Positions 55,268-63,783 of a stretch of 64,000 nt of DNA are shown here, one piece after another. Every line of letters starts with the position of its first letter. Position 1 is the first letter of the stretch. A program made the position numbers and the translations under genes. Source of the DNA: Ignavibacteriota bacterium (GTDB taxonomy: Bacteria; Bacteroidota; Ignavibacteria; Ignavibacteriales; Melioribacteraceae); NCBI GenBank assembly GCA_016716225.1, contig JADJWT010000001.1, positions 2,056,501-2,120,500 of the forward strand, written 5' to 3'. Below the pieces are notes generated by a model. That model saw nothing but the letters and a program-made list of their open reading frames with translations. It made no database searches and was not told where the DNA came from.

Positions 55268-55310
55268 TAGCGGGACTAGGACTTGAACCTAGAACCTTCG
55301 GGTTATGAGC
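55268..55310 (-). tRNA. 3' half of tRNA-Met (CAT), attachment-site remnant
   Basis: On the minus strand: anticodon loop CTCATAA, CCCGA stem, the T-arm CTAGG-TTCAAGT-CCTAG and acceptor strand TCCCGCT-A. The homology ends exactly at the start of the anticodon loop; neither the 5' anticodon stem nor the D-arm is present. With a tyrosine integrase 88 bp away, this marks an att site with crossover in the anticodon loop. The fragment is not a functional tRNA. Confidence 0.85.
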
Positions 55311-55398
55311 ATGGTTAATAGGTTTATTTATACGCATTTAACCCAGGTAGTGCGTCATTTAGTGCTAATTTGATAGTTAAGTGTTTAGGAGATTATAT

Positions 55399-56412
55399 AT
55401 GTATCTGTCTAAACACAAAAGCGGTATTTATTATATCTATTATACTACGGAAGAAGGGAATAGGTCCAAAGTTTCAACCAAAACTAAAAACAAAAAAGAA
55501 GCTAATAAAGTTTTCAAATCTTTTAATATCAATACAGTAAAAAAGAGCAAGATTGTTACAAATATCAAATTAAAAGAACTCACCTGGAAATTTCTTATTC
55601 ATTCGGAAAATCTTCATACTTGGAAAACTACACTTCAGTATAAAACGACCTTCAATTTTCTTATTAGATTTTTGGGAGATATTAGTGTCAGCAAAATTAA
55701 AACTTTTCAAATTGAAGAATTTATTCAATATAGAATTCGAAAAATATCATTGCATGCTGGAAGGAAAGACTTAATTAATATTAAAGCTGCTTTTAATTGG
55801 GGGACAAAGATGGAAATTATTGAAAATAACCCAGCAAAAAATTTAAAAAGGATAAAACCTCCTGAAAAATTGCCTTTATTCTTTTCGAAAGAAGAATATT
55901 CCAAACTTATTGACTTAATTGATAATCCAATAATTAAGTCTATTGTTGTAATTGCTGTTAATACTGGAATGAGGCAGATGGAAATACTTTCACTAAGATG
56001 GAATCAAGTAAGTCTAATGGAAAATTTAATTATACTAAATAACCAAAACCATATTACAAAAGGGAAAAAAATAAGAACAATTCCAATAAATAATAATTGT
56101 GTTAAAATATTTGAAGAGATGCAAAAAATGAAGAATGGAGATCAAGTTTTCCATATTGATGGTAAGCAAATAAAACAAGATTATATTGTAAAAAATTTTA
56201 AAAGGTATTTAAAGAAATGTAATATTAATGATAAACTGAATTTTCATTCTCTACGACATACTTTTGCCAGTTGGCTGGTTCAAAGTGGAGTAAGTATATA
56301 TCAAGTATCAAAGTTATTAGGTCATGCTGATATTAAAACAACTGAGATTTATGCACACTTGAGAGCGGAGGATTTAAGAGCATCTGTTAATGTATTGAGT
56401 GATAGTCTGTAG
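55399..56412 (+). CDS. Tyrosine integrase of the tRNA-Met element
   Basis: A 337-aa phage-type integrase, start at ATG 55399 with RBS AGGAGA. It has a SAM-like N-terminal core-binding domain (TWKTTLQYKTTFNFLIRFLG) and the catalytic residues in NTGMRQMEIL (Arg), HSLRHTFASWL (His, Arg), LGHADIKTTEIYAHL (His, Tyr). It lies beside the tRNA fragment, as integrases that use tRNA sites do. Complete. Confidence 0.9.
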   Translation: MYLSKHKSGIYYIYYTTEEGNRSKVSTKTKNKKEANKVFKSFNINTVKKSKIVTNIKLKELTWKFLIHSENLHTWKTTLQYKTTFNFLIRFLGDISVSKIKTFQIEEFIQYRIRKISLHAGRKDLINIKAAFNWGTKMEIIENNPAKNLKRIKPPEKLPLFFSKEEYSKLIDLIDNPIIKSIVVIAVNTGMRQMEILSLRWNQVSLMENLIILNNQNHITKGKKIRTIPINNNCVKIFEEMQKMKNGDQVFHIDGKQIKQDYIVKNFKRYLKKCNINDKLNFHSLRHTFASWLVQSGVSIYQVSKLLGHADIKTTEIYAHLRAEDLRASVNVLSDSL

Positions 56413-56922
56413 ATACTCATATTTTAGTTAAATGTTCTAATTCACGAGAGGATTTTAGAAGAAACTATTATTAGCAATGGTTTTCTATATCTCCACTTAG
56501 TTTGATAGAAATTCACCTCTTAATTCTGACATTTTATTGGTTCTGAATCAAATCTAAAGGATATACCTTTGCTAATTGAAACGAGTAACCATCTGTCAAT
56601 TAAGTAAGCTTTTAATTCATTCAGATTTAAGAGCAACATAAATTTATACTCATTAAAGAAGTGAAGATTTGAGAGAATCCGTTGAAATGTTAAAATAAAC
56701 TTAAGAGTGAATTATTGAGGAATTGCTCTTAACCATTTTGAGATTTTCAAAATAAAATTGTGTTAATAGAATTACTAGTATGAGTAATTACTAATTCATA
56801 CTAATTTTTATTAAATTCCTATTATTAAAATTTATATAATTTGTCGAATATGAGAAATCTACATTTCCCAATTTTTGTAATTCACTTCAACTTATTTAAT
56901 CATAAATTTTTAAGGACCCGAA
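56413..56922. other. Gene-free stretch after the integrase
   Basis: 510 bp, AT-rich, with one integrase-like remnant at 56642-56698. No complete frame on either strand. Confidence 0.6.
56642..56698 (+). pseudogene. C-terminal remnant of another integrase
   Basis: Reads IYTH, a stop, then RSEDLRESVEMLK and TAA. It parallels the end of the intact integrase (EIYAHLRAEDLRASVNVL), but differs enough at DNA level to come from a different copy. Suggests an earlier element at the same site. Confidence 0.55.
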
Positions 56923-57177
56923 ATGAAAAATTTTATTGAATTTATACCAAATAAGGTCAAGAGTATTTATGTACTTTGGATATTATTAAATATTTTCTTT
57001 TGGTTTTATGGCGGATTGGGTGGTTTGAAATACCATAGGGAGTTTTTCCCTTATTATCATTGGCATTGGGTTAGTTTAAGGGAGTATGATTTGTCAGAAT
57101 TATTAGTATATACAATAGTTCCAATTGTATTGTATTTTGCATACTATCTTTTTAAAAAAGACAATTTACTTAAATAG
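56923..57177 (+). CDS. Small membrane protein
   Basis: An 84-aa protein with two membrane helices (VLWILLNIFFWFYGG and ELLVYTIVPIVLYFAYY) and a His/aromatic-rich loop between (REFFPYYHWHWVSLREYD). No family recognised. It stands alone in the mobile element; 57178-57373 has no gene. Confidence 0.6.
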   Translation: MKNFIEFIPNKVKSIYVLWILLNIFFWFYGGLGGLKYHREFFPYYHWHWVSLREYDLSELLVYTIVPIVLYFAYYLFKKDNLLK

Positions 57178-57373
57178 TATAATTAAAATTACTCTACTAA
57201 ATACAATTTGATGTTCTTAAAATTACTATAAAATTTTTACTTGATGATTCATTAATCTAATCTTCAAAAACTTTGATAAACTTGAGATTGATAATTTTAT
57301 ATGCTTAAAGCAAGTTATTTAATACTAAGTAACTTAATGTAAATATTTAATAAATCACAAATTGAGTTGGAAA

Positions 57374-57952
57374 ATGAAAATCATTGTTTTAATAGCTATC
57401 TCTTTGCTTTGGGGATGCAGTGAAAATATCGAACATGTAAAAATCCGATATAATAATGGTAACCTCTTTTGTGTTGGTAAATACTGGATTTCTCATTCAT
57501 TTTATTCTTTTAAAAGGCATAAAATAGGAGAATGGAAATTTTATAATATTGACAATAGTTTGCATTCACAACAAAATTTTGATGATGATGGAAAATTAAT
57601 TCAGTTAAAAACTTATTCTGAAGATAATAAACTTCTAAAAAGTTTTATAAAAAAAGAAGGTATCTCATTTACCACTAATTATTACACAACAGGCGAAATA
57701 AAAGAGGAAATTATTGAAACAATAGAAGTTGCGGGAAATGAGGAAGATAATTGGCAATATAAAAATTCTGAGTATAAAAAGTATTATAAAAATGGAATTC
57801 AGAAAGAGAATTGTACTTATGAAGATGGTGTAATTCAAGGTATATATAAAATCTGGGATGAAAATGGAAATCTCATGGCAGAGATTAAATATATGGATGG
57901 AATGGTTGTGCCAAATGATGAAGATAAAGGAACCATTTTAAAACTTTGGTAA
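57374..57952 (+). CDS. Lipoprotein with MORN-like repeats
   Basis: A 192-aa protein starting at ATG 57374: lipoprotein signal KIIVLIAISLLWGC, then repeats of the type Y-x-N/D-G-x-x (IRYNNGNLFCVGKYW, EWKFYNIDNSLHSQQNFDDD, KYYKNGIQKENCTYEDG, WDENGNLMAEIKYMDG), as in the MORN-variant antitoxin/phospholipid-binding families. Attached to the envelope; role unknown. Confidence 0.65.
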   Translation: MKIIVLIAISLLWGCSENIEHVKIRYNNGNLFCVGKYWISHSFYSFKRHKIGEWKFYNIDNSLHSQQNFDDDGKLIQLKTYSEDNKLLKSFIKKEGISFTTNYYTTGEIKEEIIETIEVAGNEEDNWQYKNSEYKKYYKNGIQKENCTYEDGVIQGIYKIWDENGNLMAEIKYMDGMVVPNDEDKGTILKLW

Positions 57953-58158
57953 CTCAACACAACATTTTCTTTATTCACCCATGAACCAATAAATAGTATC
58001 AAAATTACTTTGTTTTTATTGGATTGTACCCTTGAGTTAGACTTTTCTATTGAAAAATTTGAAGATTATAATGCAATTAACAAAGAAATTTTTAAAAAAT
58101 TAATAGCAAAAATATATGAAGTAAATACTTACTAGAAATAATCACAAATAAAAAACTA

Positions 58159-58169
58159 CCCCCCCCCCC
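58159..58169 (+). repeat. Poly-C tract (11 C)
   Basis: Eleven consecutive C in a very AT-rich gap (57953-58256) with no gene. Such tracts change length easily; it may lie in the promoter region of the SymE-like gene 88 bp downstream. Confidence 0.85.
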
Positions 58170-58206
58170 ACTTGATTTATCTTTTCACTAAATATTTATG
58201 AATAAT

Positions 58207-58236
58207 GTTAATAGCCGTTTGACTAACGCTATTAAC
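58207..58236. repeat. GTTAATAGC hairpin
   Basis: GTTAATAGCCGTT and AACGCTATTAAC form a near-perfect stem with a five-base loop. It belongs to a motif family recurring across 58-64 kb. It lies 21 bp before the SymE-like gene. Confidence 0.7.
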
Positions 58237-58256
58237 AAAAATATCAGAGGTGAAAG

Positions 58257-58436
58257 GTGATCACATTTAGAAAAACATCTTATTTGACCTATCCAAATAA
58301 ATCTGTTCCATATATCAGACTAAGCGGTAAATGGTTAGAGAAGTTAGGATTTAAAATTGGTTCTAGTTTTAAGATTGTCAAACTTGAAGATAAACTATTA
58401 CTGATACCTTCCGAATCAACAAATCTGAATAATTAA
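58257..58436 (+). CDS. SymE-like protein
   Basis: A 59-aa protein from GTG with an AGGTGAAAGG leader: YIRLSGKWLEKLGFKIGSSF, then KIVKLEDKLLLIP. This is the SymE core (L-x-G-K-W-L-x-x-x-G-F-x-x-G), an AbrB-like fold; in E. coli SymE is a type I toxin controlled by antisense RNA. No antisense RNA is evident here. On the mobile element it may instead be a small regulator. Confidence 0.75.
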   Translation: MITFRKTSYLTYPNKSVPYIRLSGKWLEKLGFKIGSSFKIVKLEDKLLLIPSESTNLNN

Positions 58437-58548
58437 ATAAACTTGAGTTAACTCATATAATTGGTACAAGAGCGAAAAGAACCGCTTAGAGCATTGGTTA
58501 AGTAACTTTTGTACCAAAATAATTAATCACAAAATAAAAGGAGGTTGT

Positions 58549-59331
58549 ATGAATCCATACACAGAAATTGAAGTTACTCCACTTTATTCCAAAGATGGCA
58601 TGATATCAAACGGAAAATCTGTTAGAATCAAAAATGATAAAGAATGGAATGAAATCGGAATAGTTTCACCAAATTATTTATTGGTACACAATAAAAAAGT
58701 TAAAGATGTTGTTGACCAATTAGCACGCTACTCACCATATAAAATATGGAAACCTACAAAACAATTCTTTGACGGCAGAAGATTTATTTATTCGCTCGTT
58801 ACTGATAATCTTACAGTTGAAATTACACCTGGAGATTTAATAAGATTTGGTTTAATTGGTTACAACAGTTATGATGGTAGCAGAGCTTTATCCGTTGGTA
58901 TGTATGCCGAACATTTAGTTTGCAGTAATGGAATGACAAGTTCATTATTTTTTTCAAGATTCACATTTAAGCATAATCAAGGTAATTTCAATTGGAATGA
59001 ACAAATTGAATCTGCATTTAAAACTATTCTTCCTCACTCAGAAAATAAACTAATTGAATTTGCAAATTCTTTAAGAAAACTGAAATCAAAAAGTCTTGAT
59101 ACCAATTCCTTAAAGCAAATCAGAAAAGAATATTTAACAGACTTAAATATTTCTTCTTGGGGAAAAGTTGTTGATCAGTTTTTATTAAATGAACAGCACA
59201 ATGCATTTGGTTTATTGGATGCCTGTACAAATATATTCTGGCATAATAAGAAACAAAATTATTCAGACTATAATAATAATTCCTATGTAACAGATTCAAT
59301 GCTTAAGTATGCCAATACTTTTTTGAATTAG
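58549..59331 (+). CDS. DUF932 (phage/plasmid-type) protein
   Basis: A 260-aa protein with VSPNYLLVHNKKVKDVVDQL, GDLIRFGLIGYNSYDGSRAL and AEHLVCSNGMTSSLFFSRFT, the pattern of DUF932 proteins common on plasmids, phages and integrative elements. Function unknown. Strong RBS (AAGGAGG). A GTTAGTAGCG motif follows the stop. Confidence 0.8.
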   Translation: MNPYTEIEVTPLYSKDGMISNGKSVRIKNDKEWNEIGIVSPNYLLVHNKKVKDVVDQLARYSPYKIWKPTKQFFDGRRFIYSLVTDNLTVEITPGDLIRFGLIGYNSYDGSRALSVGMYAEHLVCSNGMTSSLFFSRFTFKHNQGNFNWNEQIESAFKTILPHSENKLIEFANSLRKLKSKSLDTNSLKQIRKEYLTDLNISSWGKVVDQFLLNEQHNAFGLLDACTNIFWHNKKQNYSDYNNNSYVTDSMLKYANTFLN

Positions 59332-59343
59332 GTTAGTAGCGTT
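59332..59343. repeat. GTTAGTAGCG motif after DUF932
   Basis: GGTTAGTAGCGT, single arm without a partner nearby. Other members lie at 58207, 61689-61739 and 63931. Confidence 0.5.
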
Positions 59344-59371
59344 TCTTAATAAAAAATAAATGGAGGTTAAA

Positions 59372-59407
59372 ATGTGTATGTCTTCAAAAGGTTATGGACA
59401 AAAATAG
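59372..59407 (+). pseudogene. Truncated start of a gene hit by the IS element
   Basis: A strong RBS (TGGAGG) and ATG are followed by only 11 codons (MCMSSKGYGQK), then TAG and the IS region. A good translation signal in front of so short a frame suggests that the gene was cut by the IS insertion; a true micro-peptide cannot be excluded. Confidence 0.4.
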
Positions 59408-59454
59408 TATTTATTTAATAGACAGTTTAACTCATTCTGTTATGTTAAAAATAA

Positions 59455-60432
59455 TTAATTAGTGAATAAGTTTGATTTTTTTCTTTGCCTTAAAGTCCTC
59501 CATTTTATTTCTTTTCTTTTTGCTTCAATGTCAATATTTCTACCAAAATAAACATCAGCTGGTGTAACATTATTTAATGCTTCATGGTAACGATGGTTAT
59601 TATAATTGTCAATAAACCTTCCAATCTCAGCTCTTAAATGATCCGGGAAATAATAATTATCAAGCTTTACTTCATTCTTCATAGATCTGTGGAACCTTTC
59701 TATTTTTCCTTGAGTCATTGGATGATATGGTGCTCCTCTTGTATGAGTTATCCCATTGTTCTCAAGATATTCTTGTAATTCTCCAGCTAGATAACACGGC
59801 CCATTATCAGATAATAATCTTGGTTTGTGTCTGACTGATACTTTCGATATTTCTGTTTTTTCTACTGCCATATCAAGCAGTTCTTTAACATCTTTTGCTG
59901 CCATAGTTGTAAATAATTCCCATGTGATTATATATCTTGAATAATCGTCCAATATACTTCCCAAGTAATACCAACCCCAGCCGATTACCTTAAAATATGT
60001 GAAATCTGTTTGCCACAATTCATTTACTCTTCTTGTCGGATGAATAAACTTATCCCTGGCACTCATTACAATATACGCCGGTGATGGTATTAAATCATAC
60101 TCCTTCAATATTCTATAAACACTTGATTCTGATATATAATACCCATATTTATCAGTTATATACCATGCTAACTGTCTTGGTGATTCTTTCGGTCTTTCCA
60201 AAGCTATGGCTGCAACTTTTTCTCGTTCTTCTTTGGGTATCTTGTTCCATACCTTCTTTGGATTACTTTTCTGATTTGAGAGCCCTTCAAATCCATTCTC
60301 CTCATACTTACGGTACCACTGATAGAATGTGCTTCTGTTGACTTCCAACTCTGACAATGTCTTTCTAACACTTAAATCTGAGTTCTCTACCAGCTTTATT
60401 ATTTCCATTTTCTCTGCTTGTGTATATCTCAT
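59455..60432 (-). CDS. IS3-family transposase, DDE subunit (OrfB)
   Basis: A 325-aa protein: N-terminal HTH (VRKTLSELEVNRSTFYQWYR) and an rve integrase core with Asp in WQTDFTYFKVIGWGWYYLGS, Asp in LLSDNGPCYLAGEL and Glu in GKIERFHRSM (D, D-35-E). C-terminal NNHRYHEALNNVTPADVYFG. It appears intact. It shares 1 bp with the end of orfA, typical of translational coupling or frameshifting. Confidence 0.92.
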   Translation of the reverse strand: MRYTQAEKMEIIKLVENSDLSVRKTLSELEVNRSTFYQWYRKYEENGFEGLSNQKSNPKKVWNKIPKEEREKVAAIALERPKESPRQLAWYITDKYGYYISESSVYRILKEYDLIPSPAYIVMSARDKFIHPTRRVNELWQTDFTYFKVIGWGWYYLGSILDDYSRYIITWELFTTMAAKDVKELLDMAVEKTEISKVSVRHKPRLLSDNGPCYLAGELQEYLENNGITHTRGAPYHPMTQGKIERFHRSMKNEVKLDNYYFPDHLRAEIGRFIDNYNNHRYHEALNNVTPADVYFGRNIDIEAKRKEIKWRTLRQRKKSNLFTN

Positions 60433-60836
60433 CAGTCGTCCGATTCTGCTTCCATACCAACTAAACTTTTTTTAAGTATTCTATTCCTCAAACTAAGTTC
60501 TGCTACCAAGTATTTTAACTGTGAGTTCTCCTCCTTCAATTCACTTACTTCACTACTGGTTGCTTCTCTCTGTGTATCTCCTTGTAATCTTTTCTTCCCC
60601 GATTCTAAAAACTCTTTGCTCCATTTATAATACATATTTGGATTTATTCCTTCTTTCCTGCAAAGTGAGGCTATGCTTTCTTCTCCTCTTAATCCTTCCA
60701 GTACTATTCTGATCTTTTCTTCACTGCTATACTTTTTTCTAGTTCTTCTTTTTATCTCTCTTACTATGCTTTCTACTTCTACTTTCTTTTCCATGGTTTT
60801 AATCCCTTCTCTTATCTTCGAATATCCTAAAACCAT
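60432..60836 (-). CDS. IS3-family transposase, HTH subunit (OrfA)
   Basis: A 134-aa protein with the HTH_21-type domain (KKYSSEEKIRIVLEGLRGEE, SIASLCRKEGINPNMYYKWS) and a leucine-zipper tail (LKEENSQLKYLVAELSLRNR). It directs DNA binding of the transposase. Intact. Confidence 0.9.
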   Translation of the reverse strand: MVLGYSKIREGIKTMEKKVEVESIVREIKRRTRKKYSSEEKIRIVLEGLRGEESIASLCRKEGINPNMYYKWSKEFLESGKKRLQGDTQREATSSEVSELKEENSQLKYLVAELSLRNRILKKSLVGMEAESDD

Positions 60837-60896
60837 CTCTTAATTTCAATACCTTTTTGGTCCTCTACGTGCTGAAGGTTTACAGAGAAAATTAAA

Positions 60897-61463
60897 ATGA
60901 CACTTACAACAGAAAGCAGATTAAAGCAAAATTTATATGGAAAAGGAGTTTATATAAATTTAGTTAAAATTATTGATGCAGAAGATATTTCAAATACACA
61001 GCCATTTTTCCTTAATAGTCCAATTGATATTGGTGTAAAATTAACATTAAATATTGGTCGAGAAGATTTCTTTCCGGAATTATCAATATTTGGTCAATTT
61101 GAAAGAGATACAAATACAAATGAAATTATTGGCTGGGGTAATTCGTTTTGCACTCAAGAATTATTTTATAAGCTTGGTTTCCGAGGTCATTTGAAAGATA
61201 ATAATGAAATTCCAAATGAAGCTATTGAATTATTAAAAGGTAAGAAATTTTACAAGTTAGCCTATGTATCCGGAATTAAAGATGATGGAAATCTAAAATA
61301 TTCTAATTGGAATTTAATTGCTGCTGAAGAAGAAGATCCTAAAACTCTTGCAGATAGATTTCATAAAAGTGTTAATAGTGGTTACCCCAGAAATTACCGT
61401 CCTGAGTTAGTCGATATTTTTGAAGATTCAATTGCTGAAGAAGTAAATCAAATGATTTATTAA
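60897..61463 (+). CDS. Hypothetical protein of the mobile element
   Basis: A 188-aa protein: LKQNLYGKGVYINLVKIIDA, LTLNIGREDFFPELSIFGQF, GRGHLKDNNEIPNEAI-like middle, YKLAYVSGIKDDGNLKYSNW, ADRFHKSVNSGYPRNYRPEL. The layout (single-strand-binding-like beta-rich N-terminus) resembles uncharacterised phage/plasmid proteins; I do not recognise a family. The weak RBS and the adjoining IS suggest that its original leader was lost. Confidence 0.6.
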   Translation: MTLTTESRLKQNLYGKGVYINLVKIIDAEDISNTQPFFLNSPIDIGVKLTLNIGREDFFPELSIFGQFERDTNTNEIIGWGNSFCTQELFYKLGFRGHLKDNNEIPNEAIELLKGKKFYKLAYVSGIKDDGNLKYSNWNLIAAEEEDPKTLADRFHKSVNSGYPRNYRPELVDIFEDSIAEEVNQMIY

Positions 61464-61468
61464 ATTAT

Positions 61469-61497
61469 AATCCCCTAATTTTTTAGGGGATTTTTTT
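61469..61497 (+). terminator. Intrinsic terminator
   Basis: Stem ATCCCCTAA and TTAGGGGAT followed by seven T, just after the gene at 60897. Confidence 0.9.
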
Positions 61498-61627
61498 GTT
61501 ATTGGCGGTTTGAAAATTTATTAAGTGATTTGTTCTTATAATTCTTATAACAAATCCATTAAATAAATTTAAAGTTATTAAATGCACGTATATTAATTTA
61601 TTGCTCAAATTATAATTTAATAATAAT

Positions 61628-61646
61628 GGGAGGCGTCAAGCCTCCC
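61628..61646. repeat. GGGAGGC hairpin
   Basis: GGGAGGC-GTCAA-GCCTCCC, no T-run. It is one of several hairpins in the gene-free stretch 61498-61877. Confidence 0.75.
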
Positions 61647-61688
61647 GATAAATAAAAAGAAGTTTGTAATTTCTAATCCATATACTCA

Positions 61689-61739
61689 AACCGCTATTAA
61701 CTCAATAATCAAAAATTTAATTTTGTTAGTAGCGGTTAT
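61689..61739. repeat. AACCGCTATTAAC / GTTAGTAGCGGTT hairpin
   Basis: Two 13-bp arms with one G-T mismatch around a 25-bp loop. Same motif family as 58207, 59332 and 63931. The only other content of 61498-61877 is the GGGAGGC hairpin. Confidence 0.7.
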
Positions 61740-61877
61740 AAAAAATATGAATATTTCAATTTATACTTGAGTATTATAATTGAATCTAGTTTATTGAATA
61801 TATTAATGAATCTATATTATTATGATTCTATATTATGTTAGTCAACTTTGTATAGATATGAATACTCACATTTGACG

Positions 61878-62246
61878 TCAGCCTATGCCATAAATGCTAT
61901 GAGGATAGGAACCTCTTTCTGAATGTTGCCAAATATGATTTAATACATAATAAATACTTGTTTTACTTTCTCCTCGATTAACAACTTCTATAAGTTTGAG
62001 ATTTTTTAATTCATTAATATATCTGCTAATTGTTTTTTTTGAAACTTGCAATTCAAATGCGAGTTTCTTTTGTGAAGGAAAACAAAACTCATTCTTACCA
62101 ATAAACATAAGAATCCTACCGTATAGTAATTTTGCTCCCGATGAAACTTCTTTTTGCCTTAATAACCAGATTGGAACATTAATACAAATCCATTTTTTAT
62201 AAGGTTGTATTCTACTATTATCATATTCCATTTGATATAATTCCAT
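61878..62246 (-). CDS. Replication-initiator-like winged-helix protein
   Basis: A 122-aa protein: ICINVPIWLLRQKEVSSGAK, LLYGRILMFIGKNEFCFPSQ, KKLAFELQVSKKTISRYINE, LKNLKLIEVVNRGESKTSIY. This HTH arrangement is found in RepA/DnaD-like plasmid replication initiators and element regulators. Good RBS (AAGGAG). Last gene of a four-gene minus-strand set. Confidence 0.65.
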   Translation of the reverse strand: MELYQMEYDNSRIQPYKKWICINVPIWLLRQKEVSSGAKLLYGRILMFIGKNEFCFPSQKKLAFELQVSKKTISRYINELKNLKLIEVVNRGESKTSIYYVLNHIWQHSERGSYPHSIYGIG

Positions 62247-62287
62247 TTCATACTCCTTTTAATTTTCAATTTTCTTTTATTTTTTTT

Positions 62288-62647
62288 CTAACTCAACATC
62301 ACTGTTTGAGAATAACTTAGCTCAGTAATGTTTTCCTTAGGCGATTGATTAATATCTATATTTTTAAGGTTGAGATAAGCATTTTTATTGCCAATTCCTT
62401 TACGATTTGGATTCGTCCCCATTCTAAATGGATATAGTGGACAATCTGTAATGTGACATTTTTTTACTCTCACTAATTCATAAGCAGAACACTCAAGACA
62501 ATTTTCAAAAATATCTTTAAGATTTAATCTTCCAAACGGAATTGACATTCTTGGATTTTCATTTTTTGCTTTTGCTAAAGTTCCACAAACATCTTGACGG
62601 ATATATTCTTCTACGGCTTCAGTTGGAGAAAGTACTTTATTTTTCAT
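62288..62647 (-). CDS. Cysteine-containing hypothetical protein
   Basis: A 119-aa protein. I used ATG 62647, which follows a TGGAGG RBS, rather than the earlier Met. It starts KNKVLSPTEAVEEYIRQDVC and contains NCLECSAYELVRVKKCHITD-C: four or five cysteines that may bind zinc. No family recognised. It overlaps the upstream gene by 11 bp. Confidence 0.6.
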   Translation of the reverse strand: MKNKVLSPTEAVEEYIRQDVCGTLAKAKNENPRMSIPFGRLNLKDIFENCLECSAYELVRVKKCHITDCPLYPFRMGTNPNRKGIGNKNAYLNLKNIDINQSPKENITELSYSQTVMLS

Positions 62648-63014
62648 TTTTTCCTCCAATTGATTTAAAAGATTGAAAGTTATCAATGTGTAAATAGTTT
62701 AGCGGATTAATGCAGTCTTCAACATTACCATTCCAACGCCAAAATGATCTGCTAATTGAATAAATTCTTCTTTTTGTTTGAATTAGAATTTTATCATAAT
62801 CCAAAGATTGATCAGTTAATAAAATATGAGGGATACCAAAGGACTCAAAAGTTTTAGAATATTTACGGTGATTTTTAGAAATGAAAATTGTTTTGCGAAT
62901 AGGATCGAATGTGCAAAGTTCTTTTTTTTGCTTTTTAACAAAACAATAAATCTTAATTAAAGATTTGTCATTTGTTGATTTTTTAAAAAGATTTTCTTTA
63001 TGTTGTATCAACAT
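62637..63014 (-). CDS. Hypothetical protein
   Basis: A 125-aa basic protein: KSLIKIYCFVKKQKKELCTF, FISKNHRKYSKTFESFGIPH, RRIYSISRSFWRWNGNVEDC. No family recognised. A strong RBS (AAGGAG) precedes the ATG, and two hairpins lie just upstream on the genome (63046-63147). Confidence 0.6.
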   Translation of the reverse strand: MLIQHKENLFKKSTNDKSLIKIYCFVKKQKKELCTFDPIRKTIFISKNHRKYSKTFESFGIPHILLTDQSLDYDKILIQTKRRIYSISRSFWRWNGNVEDCINPLNYLHIDNFQSFKSIGGKNEK

Positions 63015-63045
63015 AATTAATCTCCTTTCGATTGATTATGGAATT

Positions 63046-63095
63046 AGCCGATAAGTAAGCAACCTGCGAAAGGGTTTTACTTGTTGGCTTTTTTT
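63046..63095 (+). terminator. Long hairpin with T-run (plus strand)
   Basis: AGCCGATAAGTAAGCAACC pairs with GGGTTTTACTTGTTGGCT around a TGCGAAA loop; seven T follow on the plus strand. No plus-strand gene leads into it, so it would end an antisense or small-RNA transcript. Confidence 0.65.
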
Positions 63096-63116
63096 ATATT
63101 TCTAATTTAATATGGG

Positions 63117-63147
63117 AGACAAACAAAGACGTCTCTAGGGTTTGTCT
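63117..63147. repeat. Nested hairpin
   Basis: AGACAAAC and GTTTGTCT enclose the palindrome AGACGTCT. Short T-run on the plus side. It lies just beyond the stop of the minus-strand gene at 63149. Confidence 0.6.
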
Positions 63148-63148
63148 T

Positions 63149-63778
63149 TTATCGATTGGTTTTTGAATAATCGTGACGTTGAAGAATTCTTCTTATTGTT
63201 TTTATACTTGTTTGAGGAGTCGTTAATCTTTCTTTTTTTACTATTTCAAATATTTCTTCTAGCTTTTTCGAAGGAACTGTTTTATATTTTTCCAAATTCA
63301 ATGTTTCTGCAAGTTCTATTACTCTGTAAGAAAGCTTTCCATGATTCGAATTTGATATTTTTTCATTATACGACAGTGGGATCAATTGATTTCTAGAATA
63401 CCATTCAAGAAAATTATTTTTTAATTCGTAAAATTGTTTTAATAATAAGGGATGATCATTATTATTTGGATATTCTAACTTGTCTTTTTCAATGTAATTT
63501 ATATACTCATTTATAAATTTTAATTTAAAATCGTTGTAGATTTTACATATAGTAATTTCCGATATGTTGCTGTTTTGTCTGAATGAATTTATTATGTGAC
63601 TCTCTAATTCGCCCTCCAAGGTATCTAAATGATTGAGATTTCTATGCCCTTTATGATAAGTGAATCTTTTATTTTCAATTTTTAAATTTTGTTTATCAAT
63701 TTCAAAGCGTAAATAAAGCACTTCAAAGTACTCTTCATACTGTGTCTCATAAAAATCATCAAATAAAATATATTCCAT
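63149..63778 (-). CDS. Hypothetical protein, first gene of the minus-strand set
   Basis: A 209-aa charged protein from ATG 63778 (a GTG five codons upstream is also possible): YILFDDFYETQYEEYFEVLY, FINEYINYIEKDKLEY, ILQRHDYSKTNR at the end. A tail segment (TPQTSIKTIRRILQRHD) may be an HTH-like helix pair. No family recognised. The three-stem structured element lies directly before its start. Confidence 0.6.
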   Translation of the reverse strand: MEYILFDDFYETQYEEYFEVLYLRFEIDKQNLKIENKRFTYHKGHRNLNHLDTLEGELESHIINSFRQNSNISEITICKIYNDFKLKFINEYINYIEKDKLEYPNNNDHPLLLKQFYELKNNFLEWYSRNQLIPLSYNEKISNSNHGKLSYRVIELAETLNLEKYKTVPSKKLEEIFEIVKKERLTTPQTSIKTIRRILQRHDYSKTNR

Positions 63779-63783
63779 AAAAA

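Larger units (their letters stand above)
59408..60896 (-). mobile_element. IS3-family insertion sequence
   Basis: Two frames on the minus strand, orfA (60836-60432) then orfB (60432-59455), as in IS3-family elements. Exact ends are uncertain: I saw no convincing inverted repeat or target duplication, so the limits given are the nearest neighbouring frames. Confidence 0.65.

Noticed and set aside
63142..63396. Plus-strand hydrophobic frame opposite the gene at 63149
   Set aside because: Complement of an acidic/basic-rich protein, a common source of false membrane frames; no RBS.
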